A DNA stretch of 64,000 nt from contig NC_079908.1 of assembly GCF_024868665.1 (NCBI RefSeq), positions 4,394,352 to 4,458,351 of the forward strand. The letters run 5' to 3'. The notes under the pieces were generated by a model that worked only from the letters and a program-made list of their open reading frames with translations, had not been told where the DNA came from and made no database searches. This document shows positions 23,107 through 35,787 of this stretch, in pieces; position 1 is the first letter of the stretch; each line of letters opens with the position of its first letter. The translations under genes were made by a program, and so were the position numbers. This DNA comes from Triplophysa rosa. Taxonomy: Eukaryota > Chordata > Actinopteri > Cypriniformes > Nemacheilidae.

Positions 23107-26100
23107 CTTTAAATACGGACTATTGATGGGCGGCTAACTAATGATGTGTTATCATGTCTGGTGGAAAATAAATTGCAAATTCATTTGTCTTTTTTGGCAA
23201 AGCTCTAAACCGTAAAGCGCTACAAGATTGGATTGCACTGCAATAATGTTTGCAAAGCATGGACTTCTGTGGGGTTTTGCGGTATGACCGTGTATACAAT
23301 CTGAGGCAATAAATCTGTCGGTAGAGGTTTCGCTATACAGTGGAACAGCAGGAAACCACACTGGACGACATGTTGTGACTAACATCTGGTGTCACTTTTA
23401 GGCACAATGTAACTTCAGGATGTTTACAGTTGCTAAGCAAAGGTGCAACTTTAATATAGCACATTAATATATAATTCACTGATGTGCGGTAATGATATTT
23501 TGTTATGTAATTGTTATATAGCTTGAAGGAGCCATTTCTTCACGGATGCCAGACTTAGAAAATTTCTATGAATATATCCAGTTAAGATCAATTAAATGAG
23601 TCACACACATCTGGGATGAGAAAAATGAGAAAGATGACTGTAATTCAGATCGTGATTCGGAAAAATCCCCCACCTCTATGGTAATGGCACTCCTCTCAAA
23701 CACATTTCTCTCAAGTATTAGATAGCAGTAAGAGCCATGTGTTTAATAAATTATAATCACATTAGCCTTTTGCCGGAAGCAAAATGTCTGACCTGAACAG
23801 TCCCGTAACCAACCTGCTAATGTGCAAAAACAATTTGAGATCCCATTTCATTCATTGAGAGCAACAGTCCGAAATCGGTCTCATTTTCCAGTAAAAACAT
23901 CTAAGCATCTTCTAAACAAGATCATTTCACTTGGGAAGAAAAACGAAATAAAATAAGTCTTGTTCCCAGAGAACGACTTTCCCACATAAACTTAATGCAA
24001 TTTTGATTTAAGTGAGTTAATTCAGATCATTTTACTGAAAAACAACAAAAACACTGATGAAGGAAATGCTATTTTTCCTTAGCATCCTATGACTATCATA
24101 ATAAGTAGTAAATAAAAGTGAGCTAAACGTTTTTTTTTTCTCAAACAGAGAGTCTGTTAGGACAGACTTCATGCCCAACAGGAAAGCCTAGTTTCTTAAC
24201 CAAAAAGTTGCTACAGAAAATTCCCGAGACGTCTCATTCAATGACGATGATGATCATACCGTCTGTCACTATAATCTTCAAGACTGACGACTGATATAAC
24301 CAAATCTACATCGTTCACTGAAGGCCGGTCGATGTCACATAGATGTCACGTGTACTGATGCAGAAACAGGCATTTGACTTTCCCTCAGGAGAATTCATGA
24401 CTTTCTCACGGGCTGAAGTGCTGGGGTTTGCTCCAGCTGTAAACTCCGGACCTCTCCTCTGCCTCTGCACGCACTCCTGCACCAAGGTGCTTAAAATATC
24501 TCAAATGCCGCTTGTAGACCGCTTGTGTGTGATTTTTCTATGGCGGTCATTAGGTGGTACTTGGAACAACTAATTTTATTCAAGGTGGTACTTGATCTGA
24601 AAAGTTGGAGAACCACTGATCTAGATCATCATATGGATTTTTTTTCGACTTTTTTTCGTGTGCTCATATCTGCATTTCTGTTGGCGGAGAACCATATACT
24701 GTAGTTCCATAAGCTCTCCAAAAGATCACTAATAAGATGCATGGTACTATAGCAAATTTTCACAGCGTTCGTTTTCCAGAATTCAACTTTTGTCCACTGC
24801 AAAATGAGTTCTGTCAGCTAAACAACACATAACAAATGACATCACAGTACAGATCATAAAAACAGACCGTCCCTTTATCTCTCACAGCCCGTTTCATCAC
24901 TTGAGACAGCTAGCCAAACAAATTCATATTAGCAAAGCAGCTCATACGGCCTCAAGAGAAAAGAACTTCGTCTTCCTCTCGTGTTGACGTGTGGATTTTG
25001 TGTTCATTCTCATTGGCCAAAAAAGGGTGATTAACCAAACTTGCCACGTTTTCTCATTACCACTAATTTCCACTGAGGCTGCCAGTGGAACACCGAGCTT
25101 TCATGCCAGAAAAAGAATGTCTGTTCTCGCGGCTACATATGACACAATTTGTCATTCATTACCATTTCATTAGGTACACACGGCGACCCAAAAACCATTA
25201 CGCAATACCTCACCGCTGTTTATTGTATCATTTCATAAATATGCGTCTCTTGAATCTCTGTGACTTTAAAAGTTTAAAAGCCGGGAGATCACCCTTGGCA
25301 GGCTCTGATTTAAAGAAATGCGCTGCAACAGTTCCACAGTGTCTCTTCTGTGTGGCCAATTTGTGTTTGGTACGCTGATGAATGAGCTCTCTGTTTCCTT
25401 CACAGCCTTTATGTTCAAGAATATCATTTGGACTCGTCGCTGACAAGCATCTGATCCTGCACTTACTCATCTATTTTGGGACCAAACTCATTAGATGCTT
25501 GAATCGCCTCACTGGCTTGTGCAGTGTCCTTCGATCTGTGGATATCAATCAGTCTTGCACTCATCCAAGTGTCCTGAACGTGTACTGTACACCCCTTGTG
25601 TTGACCACTCATAAAATAAAGCACAACGTAGACAAAATGGAAAAGCTGCCTGTGTTATGCTGACACTTTAGTGACATCTAGCAGTGAGGTTGCAAATTGC
25701 ACCCAACAGCTCACTTTTAAAGCACTACGGTGGCTGACACAGGACAAAGTCGTCGTTATGTTTTTGCTTCTTAGCAGAATGAGATAATGCATTTACGAAA
25801 AGCGTTCTGTGGAGCAGTTTTTCTGTTTAGGGCTACGGTAGAAACAACATGGTGAATTTCATGTAAGGGGACCTGTGGTATATGTAGATAGAAACAGCTC
25901 ATTTTAAGGTAATAAAAACATAACGCTTCATTATGTAAGGTCTTTACACACCTATGAAGACATAATTATAATTATTATTATATTATATTGCATTTCTGTC
26001 AATAGATATATATATTTTTTAATTACAATGAAATGATCACATTGGACCTTTAAAGTTGTTAAAGCTTTACTTTAATAACTTTCCTTTTCTATGTTCAAAT

Positions 26101-26189
26101 GTTTATTATGTTTGTTTAAAAAACGTCAGGCATACAAGACAAGAAAGAGCTCATACGAAGTTGTCAGATATTGTGTTAAGTGGTTTAAT
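23107..26189. other. Intron, no gene seen
   Basis: Unique-looking AT-rich sequence with short frames only. GAGAACCACTGATCTA near 24610 resembles the end of a common fish repeat, but no partner end was found. Confidence 0.4.
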
Positions 26190-26775
26190 TTAAAGGGGTC
26201 AAATGGCACGAATGCGTGTTTTTCTGTGTCTTTGGTGTGTTATAAGTTGCCCATGCATGTATTAGGCACGTAAAATTGCAAAAATTAAAATGTTGGAACA
26301 AAAGATGCATTCTATCTAAAAGCGAATGCTCACCCTGACCTGCCTGAAACGCCTCGTGTAACCACACCCCCACAAATCTACGTCAGTTTGTGGTATGAGT
26401 TGACTAAGACCGCCCAAATGTATACGCAAGTAAGGTGGGCGTACCTGTCAGTACAATTGCTTTGGAACCTGATGTTTCAAATATGGTAAGAGGCGTTACA
26501 TTTCCGACATACGCGTGCAGTATTCGACCAATCACTATGCACTGGTTAACTGGCCAATCATAGCACACCTCGCTTTTCAGAGCTATGAGCTTTGTAAAAA
26601 TCTGTGCGTTTCAGAGAGGCATGGCAAAGAGGAGATACAAACATGCAATGTGGAAATTGTGGAAAAAACATGTGGAAAATACAGCGGTTTTGAACCTTAA
26701 ATCATTACATTACATTGCGTTACATCTAAAACAAACGATAATATTCGTTTCAGCCGTGTCATATGACCCCTTTAA
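26190..26775. mobile_element. Inverted-repeat MITE (TTAAAGGGGTCA termini), complete copy
   Basis: About 586 bp bounded by TTAAAGGGGTCAAATGGCAC and, inverted, TTAAAGGGGTCATATGACAC. The interior matches, in reverse complement, both 32021-32243 and 37394-37506. No transposase. A TTAA-type target is possible because TTAA is part of each end. Confidence 0.75.
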
Positions 26776-26884
26776 TTATTTGGATGTTTACTAAGAAATG
26801 CACATGGCAAGTTTAGTAATCGATAAAAAAAAGCCCTGCACATGTACCCACTTAATGTGTTTGTCATGGAAAACATACTTATAG

Positions 26885-27583
26885 GTTACATTTTTTCCAA
26901 AATTCCGTTTTTTCTGTTTTCATTTCTCTGGATTCTGTGTTCCGCCTTTTACTATACAATATTAATATATCTGCCCACATATTCACTTATAAACTGCATT
27001 TAAAAACCTGCAGTAGACACTTTGTACCATACAGGGAAAAAATATGTAAAACTATTTACTATTTAAAATATGTGTATAATTTACAATTATGTTAATAAAC
27101 CAGCATCTTACCAGTACATTTTCTTTACAAGTAATATTTTGTAATAATAGGTACTATTTTTATAATTTTACTAGCACATCAACTTCTATTTACTACAGTT
27201 AATAATATACTAAGTGGTCAAATAAAAAAAAAAATCAAGGGGGGTGGTGTGGTGATCAAGTTAACCAGACTTTTATTTTGACGGGTCATCACAAAGGGAG
27301 TTTGACTGTAGCTTCAATGCGGTGCGCATCCTTGTTTTGAGACATGGACGCTGAAAGCTCCACAAGCATCCCGCGTGCAGTTCACGCAACCGCGTCACTC
27401 TTTCCCTCATAGACACACAAAACAAGCAGATTACATATTTAAACCGCATCTGAATAAGCACTAGTTTCTGGTTAAGAAATAATGCATTTGCCAGATTCTG
27501 TGCCATTCCACGACGTTACACAGCATATTCCGTTTTTATGCCTGGATTCCGCGTTTTCCGCATCACGGAAATCATAGGGCCCT
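26885..27583. mobile_element. hAT-like element with TAGGGCCCTA terminus, left end decayed
   Basis: The right end reads CACGGAAATCATAGGGCCCTA. Inverted, its subterminal GGAATCCAG and TTCCGTTTTT motifs match the left part, which reads ATTCCGTTTTTTCTG and TGGATTCTG. The outermost left bases have been lost. No gene. Confidence 0.45.
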
Positions 27584-28745
27584 ACACTTACAAGGTACAC
27601 AATGAGTAAGTATAGTACAGCACAGTATAAAAATAGGCAAGTGAGATGTGTCTGCAAAAAAATTATCTACATTTATGCATTTGGCACATGCTTTTTAAAT
27701 GCATTCAGGGACCAAATTATAGTAATACATGCTTTCTTGGAATCCATGAGTTTTATTCCAGTATCACAATGCTACATGAATGAACTACAGTATTTACAAA
27801 CTGCTAAAAACATGAACTCATCACCACAATAAAAAAAACCTGCATTCATACTGGTATAAAACGGAAAAGATTTCAAAACCTATTTTGACATCTAAGCTGA
27901 CTTGCAACAGTTTGGCTTTGTCATTTTCTTTCTGTTTGTGGTTATAACGTTTAAGACTATGATGATTTATGATGATAACATTATATAAAACCACTCAAAA
28001 GATGTAGTAAGACATATGCAATGTCGAGAGCATACATTATAATACTTACTGTATATTACATAATTACTACTGTAACTATGTGGAGTTTATCATGTGGGTA
28101 GTTGACGAATAAACAGTTGATGGTGTGACAGCACAAATTTAGAAAACATATAACAACATATTTTATATTATTAATATTTATAATATAAAATAGCACAAGA
28201 GAGATTCATCGTCATTGTTACCTTCTTTTCTAAATTGTTCCCATGTCACACCATAGGACATATGTGTGGTTTATCTGTCAGCTACCCATGTGTTATAACT
28301 CATAACACTCTTACAAGTTATAACCACAAACAGGTAAGAATTAAAATGTACTGTGCAATTATTTATGAGATGATACAACAAACAACAAGGTTTTGTTTAT
28401 GGCATTATGTCTCCATTACAATGCATTATAATACACGAGAAAATAATAGAAAGTCAGTCTTTGTTAAGATGAAATGAGATTATACAATTAAAAATAAAGC
28501 CTTATAACGGTAAAAAGGCTAAATATTCACTCAGCAACAAGCCATAGTTTTCTGTAGGAAGTCCGCATGCAAAGCAACATGGAGCTTATGTCATTGTTAT
28601 CCTCTCACATCTGACACTGCGCTGCTATCACTTCAGAAAGTCCAGTGTTTATTGTGACTCCTTGATCTTCAAGCACGTCTAAACTATGAATGAGCACAGC
28701 ACAAGATATTCAAGAGCTACAGACTGCAGAGGCTTTGCAACTAAA
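27584..28745. other. Intron, no gene seen
   Basis: AT-rich. A less AT-rich, unique-looking patch lies at about 28540-28740. Confidence 0.4.
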
Positions 28746-29180
28746 TGTGACCCTGGACAACAAAACCAGTCTTATGTGTCAATTTTTCGAAATTGAGATT
28801 TTTACATAATCTGTCAAATGAATAAATATGCTTTCTATTGATGTATGAGTTGTTAGAATAGGACAATATCTGGGCGAGATACAACCGTTTAAAACTCAGG
28901 AATCTGAGAGTGCAAAAAAATCAAAATATTGAGAAAATTGCCTTTGAAGTTGTTAATCAGGGGCACTGTGGCAGGCCATCCACTCACAAAAATAAAGTTT
29001 TTACATATTTAAGGTAAGAAATTTACAAAATATCTTCATGGAACATGATCTTTACTTAATATCCTAATGATTTTTGGCATAAAAGAAAAATCGATCATTT
29101 TGACCCATACAATGTATTTTTGGCTTTTACTAAAAACGTTCCCGTGCTACTTAAGACTGGTTTTGTGATCCAGGGTCACA
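28746..29180. mobile_element. 435-bp MITE (TGTGACCCTGGA termini)
   Basis: Both ends read TGTGACCCTGGA inward and continue with CACAAAACCAGTCTTA-like sequence, so inverted repeats of about 30 bp bound it. The interior has no coding potential. It resembles a repeat common in cyprinid genomes; the superfamily is not decided here. Confidence 0.8.
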
Positions 29181-32020
29181 AATGGCTTCAGCTTCCATTT
29201 TAAGAGTCCTGAGACCGGCGGGACGAGTATCTGCGGGCCAGCACGGGGCGGGCCAGAGACTCCTAGGGCAAAACTGAAAGCTTGAAGCGTGTGTACGTGG
29301 GTTAAACCCGACAGATTGGCAGATGAGTTGTTTTCGCGCATTTCCCATAAAAATTCAAGTTTTGACATTTTCAAGGTCGTTTCTGTGGGTTGCCGTGGCT
29401 CTCGCATCGTTCCAGCCTGCAGTTAAAGCAGGTCGACGCTTCTCGATACCACGGGGCAGCAATAAAAGAATTCAAAGATCGGATACAGAGAAGGCAATTC
29501 GATTAACTCCTGACACCTCCTCACTGTTAAAGCAGACGGATGGTTGGGTTCTTTCTCAGGATTATGCGATTAGCCTTCATTTAGCGTGTTAAAGCTGCAG
29601 AAAAGCTGATGATAACACATTGTTTGTGCACCGCTGACAGATTAAAGCGACTCGGGCTGTCTGGCTTTCTTCTTTCGGTGTTTTGAGGACTTTGGGAGCT
29701 GTTGTTTCCTGGCTTGGAGAATAAAGAAAGTAAATGAGCTGTGGGATCATCAGATCCACGATAAAGAACAAATCAATGTACAAAGTTCTCAAACTGGGTT
29801 AGGCAAACAGAGATGAAAAGTGGGATCAACACGGGCATGTCAGATCAGGTAAATTAAACACGTGGAAGGGAAACGGAGATTCGGATGACAAATTATGGAG
29901 CATATTGTATTTCAACATTCTTAGCATGAGAAAAAGAGATTATAAAAAATGATGATGCACAACAAGATAACAGTTGAAACACTGTTATATTTAATTTACA
30001 CACACACACACGTCTGGTTTATTATCTCCATAGGGACAGTCCATAGTTGTAATGATTTTTATACTGTTCAAACTGTATATTTTATCCCCTACCCCTAAAC
30101 ATAAAGATCAGAGAAAGCTTTTAGCATTTTTAGAATTTCAAAATATTGTTCTGTACGCTTTATATGCTTTTTTGCCCATGGGACCTCAATTTTGGTTCCC
30201 CACGGTGACTCGAGTCCCCATGTGTTGGTGTGCATTCAGGTTTAGGTCCCCACCAGGATATAAAAACAAACACTTTTGCTGGCCTGTGCATTGTTTTAGT
30301 TTGCTTGTTTTCAAGTTTCCTTCACATTATTTAAAATCATGTTTCAGTTGTTGACATTTTGATGTGCACTTGCTGTTCCTCGACATGGATCTTACATTTT
30401 TGTGAAGTGTCATCTGGAAGAAGAAATGAGAAAGAGCTTCAAGCCCTAGCAACAATTACACACATGAACGGAAGAGTCTGCAATTTATAAATTTTTGGAC
30501 ATCTGCCACAGTTAAATGCAGTGCACCCGAAGAGGAGTGGCGTCTCACAGACACAACCGGCCTCTAGTCTCCGGGCACGCGAGGTCCCGCGGAAATACTC
30601 CGAAATACAAGGGGACACGTGAGGACTTCTCACACCTGCTCGGACACAGCTTTTTATAGCTTTAAAATTGCATTTACTTTATTTCAGTTATTTACTCCGT
30701 TAAATGGTTTTAGTTTGTTGGGTTATTTTAGTATGGACACCATTTTAGTTTATTTTTATTTCAGTTAATACAGATGAGGAAATTACTTGGCTGTAGACAT
30801 ATTTTAATATTTTTTTATTAATTGTCGCGAATTCTGTTAAAATTACACTGTTTTCACATTCTACATAGGCTGACAGAGAACATTTAACTTTGTCTTTATC
30901 ACATGTGTCTACTTTATGGACGGTGATTGATGACAAACAATCTGTGAATTGATACAAACTGGCATCACACCCCCAGCATGAGTATTAATATAAAGAAGAA
31001 AATTACTAACAAGCACTGAACAAGGTGATGTTGAGAACTCTTACTTGCAGTCGATAAAAAATGTGTTTGTATGTAGATGGAAATTTCCTCAGTCAACAGA
31101 CACATTTTTCTTGTTAATTTTAAAGAACACTCTTTGTTCCTGGGAAGAGGTGGCCCTGTTCCTCAACCCAAAATGATAACAGCCCACACACTGAAGCAAA
31201 CCCTTCAAAAAATCATGGGAAACCGTGGCACATGCTTACAATGCATGCATACACAAGTATTAAAAATAAAATAATTTATAATCATTTTTATTTTGCTTTA
31301 GTTCTGATGTAGTCCTGATAGTGGAAGTTTCAGTTTAGTTTTAGTTTATTGGAAAATTCTAGTTTCAATTTTGTTTTTCATTTGCAGGTTATTTTTGGGA
31401 AACTTGTTATAGTTATGGTTTTAGTTATCTATAATAACCTCGATGTTGGGTATCCGTTTTATCTAAAATATTTTAAATTAAAGCTGTAATATGTAACTTG
31501 TTTGGTCAAAAATTACTTGTGAAGCAAAGAACATAAAAACTGTTTAAAATGGTCCAATTACTCCAATTCAGAATGGTAAAACTTACAACAATAATTAATA
31601 ATTTTGGCTTTTAGGTACAATTTCAGAGAAAATGCTATTTTGATGTGCTTTGACTTTAACCTACAGAAAAGAATGTTAAGTAGGCTGCAATGTCATGTTT
31701 CAAACAGAGATACAGATGACAGAGGCAAAAGTTGCACATTTTATTACTGCTATACGTTTTTGAGAGTTATAGTCCAATATCTCACCATGGCCGATATATT
31801 GGGTCGATATCTGGAATTTTTTTATTATCTGCATTGTCATATCCATTTTTACAAATGGCCGATCATTTTTTCTGTTCATCCACTACAGAGCGCACTTTTG
31901 TTTTTAAAAAAGGCCACTCTGATGTAAAGCCAATATTTCACACAGAATAAATGGACCATAGTAAAATTGGTCATGTGAGGTGGATAAGATACAAATATTG
32001 TATGGTAAGTACTAATATAT
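29181..32020. other. Intron with a GC-richer unique patch and decayed repeats
   Basis: 29190-29790 is less AT-rich and not repeat-like, a candidate conserved non-coding stretch. The (CA)n at 29998-30010 and the block at 30050-30260 resemble the sequence around 55690-55910. Stretches with TTAGTTTTAGTTT near 30700 and 31330 look like an old DNA element. No gene. Confidence 0.4.
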
Positions 32021-32243
32021 TTAAAGGGGTCATATGACAGGGCTAAAATGAATATTATGGTTTGTTCGATTATATCTGTTCGATTTAAGGTTCAAAAGCG
32101 CTGTATTTTCCCCATGTATTTACAAAGCTCATCCCTCTGAAAAGCGAGGTGTGGTATGATTGGCGAGTTAACCAGTGCGTAGTGATTGGTTGAATACTGC
32201 ACGCGTGTGACGGAAATGTAACGCCTCTTACCATATTTGGAAC
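32021..32243. mobile_element. Left half of a TTAAAGGGGTCA MITE, split copy
   Basis: It starts TTAAAGGGGTCATATGACAG and follows the reverse complement of 26775-26481 down to CCATATTTGGAAC, where a hAT element begins. The other half reappears at 37394-37506 in the same orientation. Confidence 0.8.
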
Positions 32244-33103
32244 TAGGGATGCAACAATACAGCTCACCCACGGTTCAATACGAACCTCGGGTTTTCACCC
32301 ACAGTTTTCAGTTCGGTTCTAATAGCTTGGCACATTAAAGTGTTTTTTCATTGTTCTATGCTTATGTGACAGGAACAGTAAAAAGTTAAGAAAAAAAACT
32401 ATTTTACTGAAAATCTCTTTATTTAACTTTACTTATTTTATTATCTTTAAGCAAAAATCAACTTGTACAAATTCCTGGCTCACAGCAGTTTTTGGTTTAC
32501 TGTTCATCAACATGCCAGTAAAATAAGCTTCTTGAAGAGGTTTTGCACATCAGAGTATTTCAAATAATGTAATGCAAAACTTGTGATTACAGTACTGGAA
32601 GTAAACGTGCGGTGCGCGTAACACTGCAAACACTAGCGCTCAATGGGAAAGGCCAAAGATAATATATTTACAAGGCACCACTGCGATTGCAATAAATTGG
32701 AAGAGATGCAATGCTAAATAGCTGCCTGGAGGCGCTCTTGCCATGACGTAAATAGCTGTCCGAAAGGCCGCCGAGTGGCATGACTTTCATTAAACGGACT
32801 TTGGCATGGTGCCGTAGACGCTCTTTCTGCATGTGCTGGGTGAGAGCAATGCGAACGTGCTGCTTTCGTATGCAGTGTAAAAATACATTCTTGATGTGCC
32901 AAATTCGGTGACAATCACTTTGGTACAACGGGCATTCAATAAAGCCAGCCCGTGTCTCTCAACAGCCCGTTGCTTCTCGTGTTGCAGGCAGCCTTGCTTC
33001 ACCGCCCGACCACCACTCGCTATTAGATACAGACAAACACCGACAGAGCCAGTTCAGAGTGTAATTGAGCGCACAGAAAAAATTTAAACGCAAAACTGGA
33101 AAA
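32244..33103. mobile_element. hAT-like element (TAGGGATGCAACAATAC terminus), right end lost
   Basis: A sharp left end at TAGGGATGCAACAATAC, with CACCCACGGTTCAATACG inside, is characteristic of a fish hAT family as I remember it. No TTGCATCCCTA right end occurs before the DIRS terminus, so it is truncated there. Frames on both strands near 32670-33000 are short and unrecognised. Confidence 0.6.
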
Positions 33104-33310
33104 CGTCTCTGTTACAACTGTAACCTTTGTTCCCTGATGGAGGGAATGAGACGTTGTGTTGAGAGACAGACTGGGGTTTGATCTTGAGAACCTATCATCT
33201 CCGAGAGGAATTTTAAAATGCCAATGGGCTTGGCGAATGGCACACGCACGCCAGTCCCCGCCCCATGCATACGGGTATAAAAGGAAGATGGCGGCGGTCA
33301 TTCATTCACC
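33104..33310 (+). repeat. DIRS-like inverted terminal repeat (copy 2)
   Basis: The inverted counterpart of 2740-2932. It contains GGGAATGAGACGTTGTGTTG, GAACCTATCATCT, a TATAAAAGG box at about 33277 and GGTCATTCATTCACC. Only one terminal repeat of this copy survives. Confidence 0.75.
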
Positions 33311-33756
33311 CTTTGGGCTGAGGAACCTGAGAGGTATCTCCCGGTCGCTGCTACGAGTCGGCGAAGCATTGTGGCATGAAGACACTAGCGACCCTAACCC
33401 TAAGCCTAGACACTAGGACTAGCGAGTCACAGGTGAGAGCTATCTCGAGACGCAATCTTCCAGTGGGATCAGTACTTGTAGCATACTGAGAGGCTTGTAC
33501 CGATGTCCATCACGGGCGGTGGCGTTCGTGTGTTACGGAGGCCACATCCTACCACAAGGGGAGGATACATGTGGAGACACCAACATGGTCTCACCAGTGG
33601 GGAGAACAACATGTGAGAATTTGTGTCAGCCCGGATGGGGAGACAGAACCCAGGTGGGGTAACCAACGGAGGGGAGGTCACAGGTTCACCAACAGGGGAA
33701 CCAGGAGTGAGGAATTCAACATACAGGTCGACCCTGCAGGGGAGTCACTACGTATG

Positions 33757-33876
33757 GGGGGCAACGGTCCTAGTAGACTTGGGGGCAACGGTCCTAGTAG
33801 ACTTGGGGGCAACGGTCCTAGTAGACTTGGGGGCAACGGTCCTAGTAGACTTGGGGGCAACGGTCCTAGTAGACTT
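33757..33876. repeat. Five identical 24-bp tandem units
   Basis: The unit GGGGGCAACGGTCCTAGTAG plus ACTT repeats five times without a mismatch, followed by a diverging partial unit. Because 24 is divisible by 3, all frames stay open across it, giving repetitive frames on both strands that are not genes. It lies between the recombinase and the terminal repeat. Confidence 0.97.
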
Positions 33877-34049
33877 GGTTCCAACAGACCGCTCCACACT
33901 AAGGGGGGGGAAGTAGGGAGGCTAGATAGCGCGCTAGACTCACCTGGAGAGAGGAGAAGGCACTTTCGCAGGCGTACGCCCAAACCAGATGCCCATCATA
34001 TACGCCTGTAACGTGTAAGACACGGGCTGACACTGGTTCCACGCGGAGA

Positions 34050-34991
34050 TTACAAATGTCTGCCAGAGAGGCGCCCATGAGCCAGTGCCCACGAGGAGGC
34101 CATACCCCGAGTTGAGTGGGCTCTCACTGCAAGCGGGCACGGGCAATATTGGGACTGGTATGCCAAAGCAATGGCATCCACAATCCAGTGTTCCAATCTC
34201 TGTTTGGAGACATCCCTCCCCTGGTGCTGTCCCCCATAACAGACAAAGAGCTGCTCAGAGTTTCTAAGGCTCTGCATGCAGTCCAAGTAGAGGTGCAGTG
34301 TGCGTACTGGACACAACACTTTGGAGATTGGGTCTTCCTCCCCAGAGTGGAGCGCCTGCAGGTTCACCACCTGGTCCCGGAAGGGAGTGGTGGGAACCTT
34401 GGGCACGTAACCGGGCCGGAGTCTCAGGATAACGTGAGAACTACCAAGCCCGAATTCTAGGCACCCATGGGACACGGAGAATGCCTGGAGGTCCCCCACC
34501 CTCTTGATAGAAGCGAGCGCCATCAAGAGTGCCGTCTTCATTGTGAGATGAGGAAGACTGGCGTCACTGAGGGGCTCGAAAGGGTCGGCCCCAAGGCCCT
34601 GCAAGACCACATTAAGGTCCCAAGAGGGTACGGAGCGCGGTCGAGGTGGATTCACCCTTCTCGCGCCCTTAAGGAACCTGGTGACCAGGTCATGTTGGCC
34701 GAGAGACTTACCCTCCACGAGATTGTGATGAGCGGCAATAGAGGCTACATACGCTTTCAACATAGATGGGGAGAGGTTACTCTCTAGTCTCTCTTGTAGG
34801 AAGGCCAACGCTGACCCGATTGAGCAATTCCGTGGGTTCTCCCCGCAGGAAGAACACCAGGACAAGAAGATATGCCACTTATAAGCGTATAGACGCCCAG
34901 TAGCGCGGGCTCTAGCCTGAAGGACGGTCTCTCTCTGACCTCCGGCGGCAAGCCACTCAAGGTCTTCTCGTCCCATCCAGGGGACAGACAT
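34050..34991 (-). pseudogene. DIRS-like tyrosine recombinase, C-terminally frameshifted
   Basis: This would integrate the circular DNA copy of the element by cutting and rejoining through a tyrosine. The 313-codon frame shows an N-terminal helical SAM-like domain (about residues 20-110), then ASIKRVGDL carrying the first catalytic arginine (about residue 160), and RAHSTRGMASSWAL near the C-terminus, the H-x-x-R box. The nucleophile tyrosine should lie about 30 residues further on. The frame ends before it; the following sequence continues in another frame toward 33940 and no convincing tyrosine box could be placed. It is probably inactive. It is the longest open frame in the window and antisense to shorter plus-strand frames that are shadows. 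Confidence 0.85.
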
Positions 34992-35275
34992 GGAGATTCC
35001 AGAGGCCTGGCTTGGGGTGCCACACCATGCCCTTCCCCTGCGATAGAAGGTCCTTCTTCAGGGGAATCGGCCAGGGGGAACTGTCGTCAGAGCCACCAGG
35101 TCTGAGAACCAAGTCTGGTTGGGCCAATAAGGCGCCACTACCAGTTCAAACCACTGTCCCTCTTCCCTGACCTTGCACAGGACCTGTGCAAGGAGGCTCA
35201 CTGGGGGGAAGGCGTACTTCCGCTTGTCCCGCGGCCAGCTGTGTGCTAAGGCATCCGTGCCGAGGGGTCCCTCGG

Positions 35276-35740
35276 TCAGGGAGTACCAAAGCGGGCAATG
35301 GGTGGAGTCCGGGGAGGCAAACAGGTCCACCTGCACCTGGCCGAATCGTTCCCATATGAGCCGGAGTGTTCTCCACGGGGCTTCCCCTGACGAGAGAGCG
35401 CATCAGCTGTCTGGTTCAGGTCGCCCGGGATAAAAGTGGCTCGCAGGGACTTGGTCACCTGCTGACTCCAGAGGAGGAGGTGTCGGGCGAGTCGCGACAT
35501 CTGCCGTGAGCGTATGCCGCCTTGGTGATTGATGTACGCCACGGTAGCCGTGCTGTCCGACCGGACCAGCACATGTTTGTCCTGCACGAGGAGCCAGAGC
35601 CTCCTCAGTGCCAAAAGGACAGCCAGCAATTCTAGGCAGTTGATGTGCCACCGCAGCCGGGGACCCGTCCCCTGCCCCGATACTGCGTGCCCTTTGCACA
35701 CGGCACCCCACCCCTGCAGGGAGGCGTCTGTTGTGACCAC
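35276..35740 (-). pseudogene. DIRS-like RNase H domain
   Basis: RNase H removes the RNA template during reverse transcription. The frame opens with TTDASLQGWGAVCKG, the first catalytic Asp block, continues with HINCLELLAVLLAL (Glu block) and VRSDSTATVAYINHQGG (second Asp block), and ends with LNQTADALSRQ, where the last acidic residue lies. All the expected blocks are present at normal spacing. It follows RT directly but in a different frame, with stop codons between, so the pol polyprotein is broken. A second frame covers the same bases and is a shadow. Confidence 0.85.
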
Positions 35741-35787
35741 GATGCGCCTCGAAACCTGCCCGAGCGGAACCCCCGCTCGGAGAAAGG

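Noticed and set aside
33571..34011. 146-codon plus-strand frame with repeated GGNGPSRL
   Set aside because: It is the 24-bp tandem array read through. Any frame is open across it, and the DIRS genes lie on the other strand.
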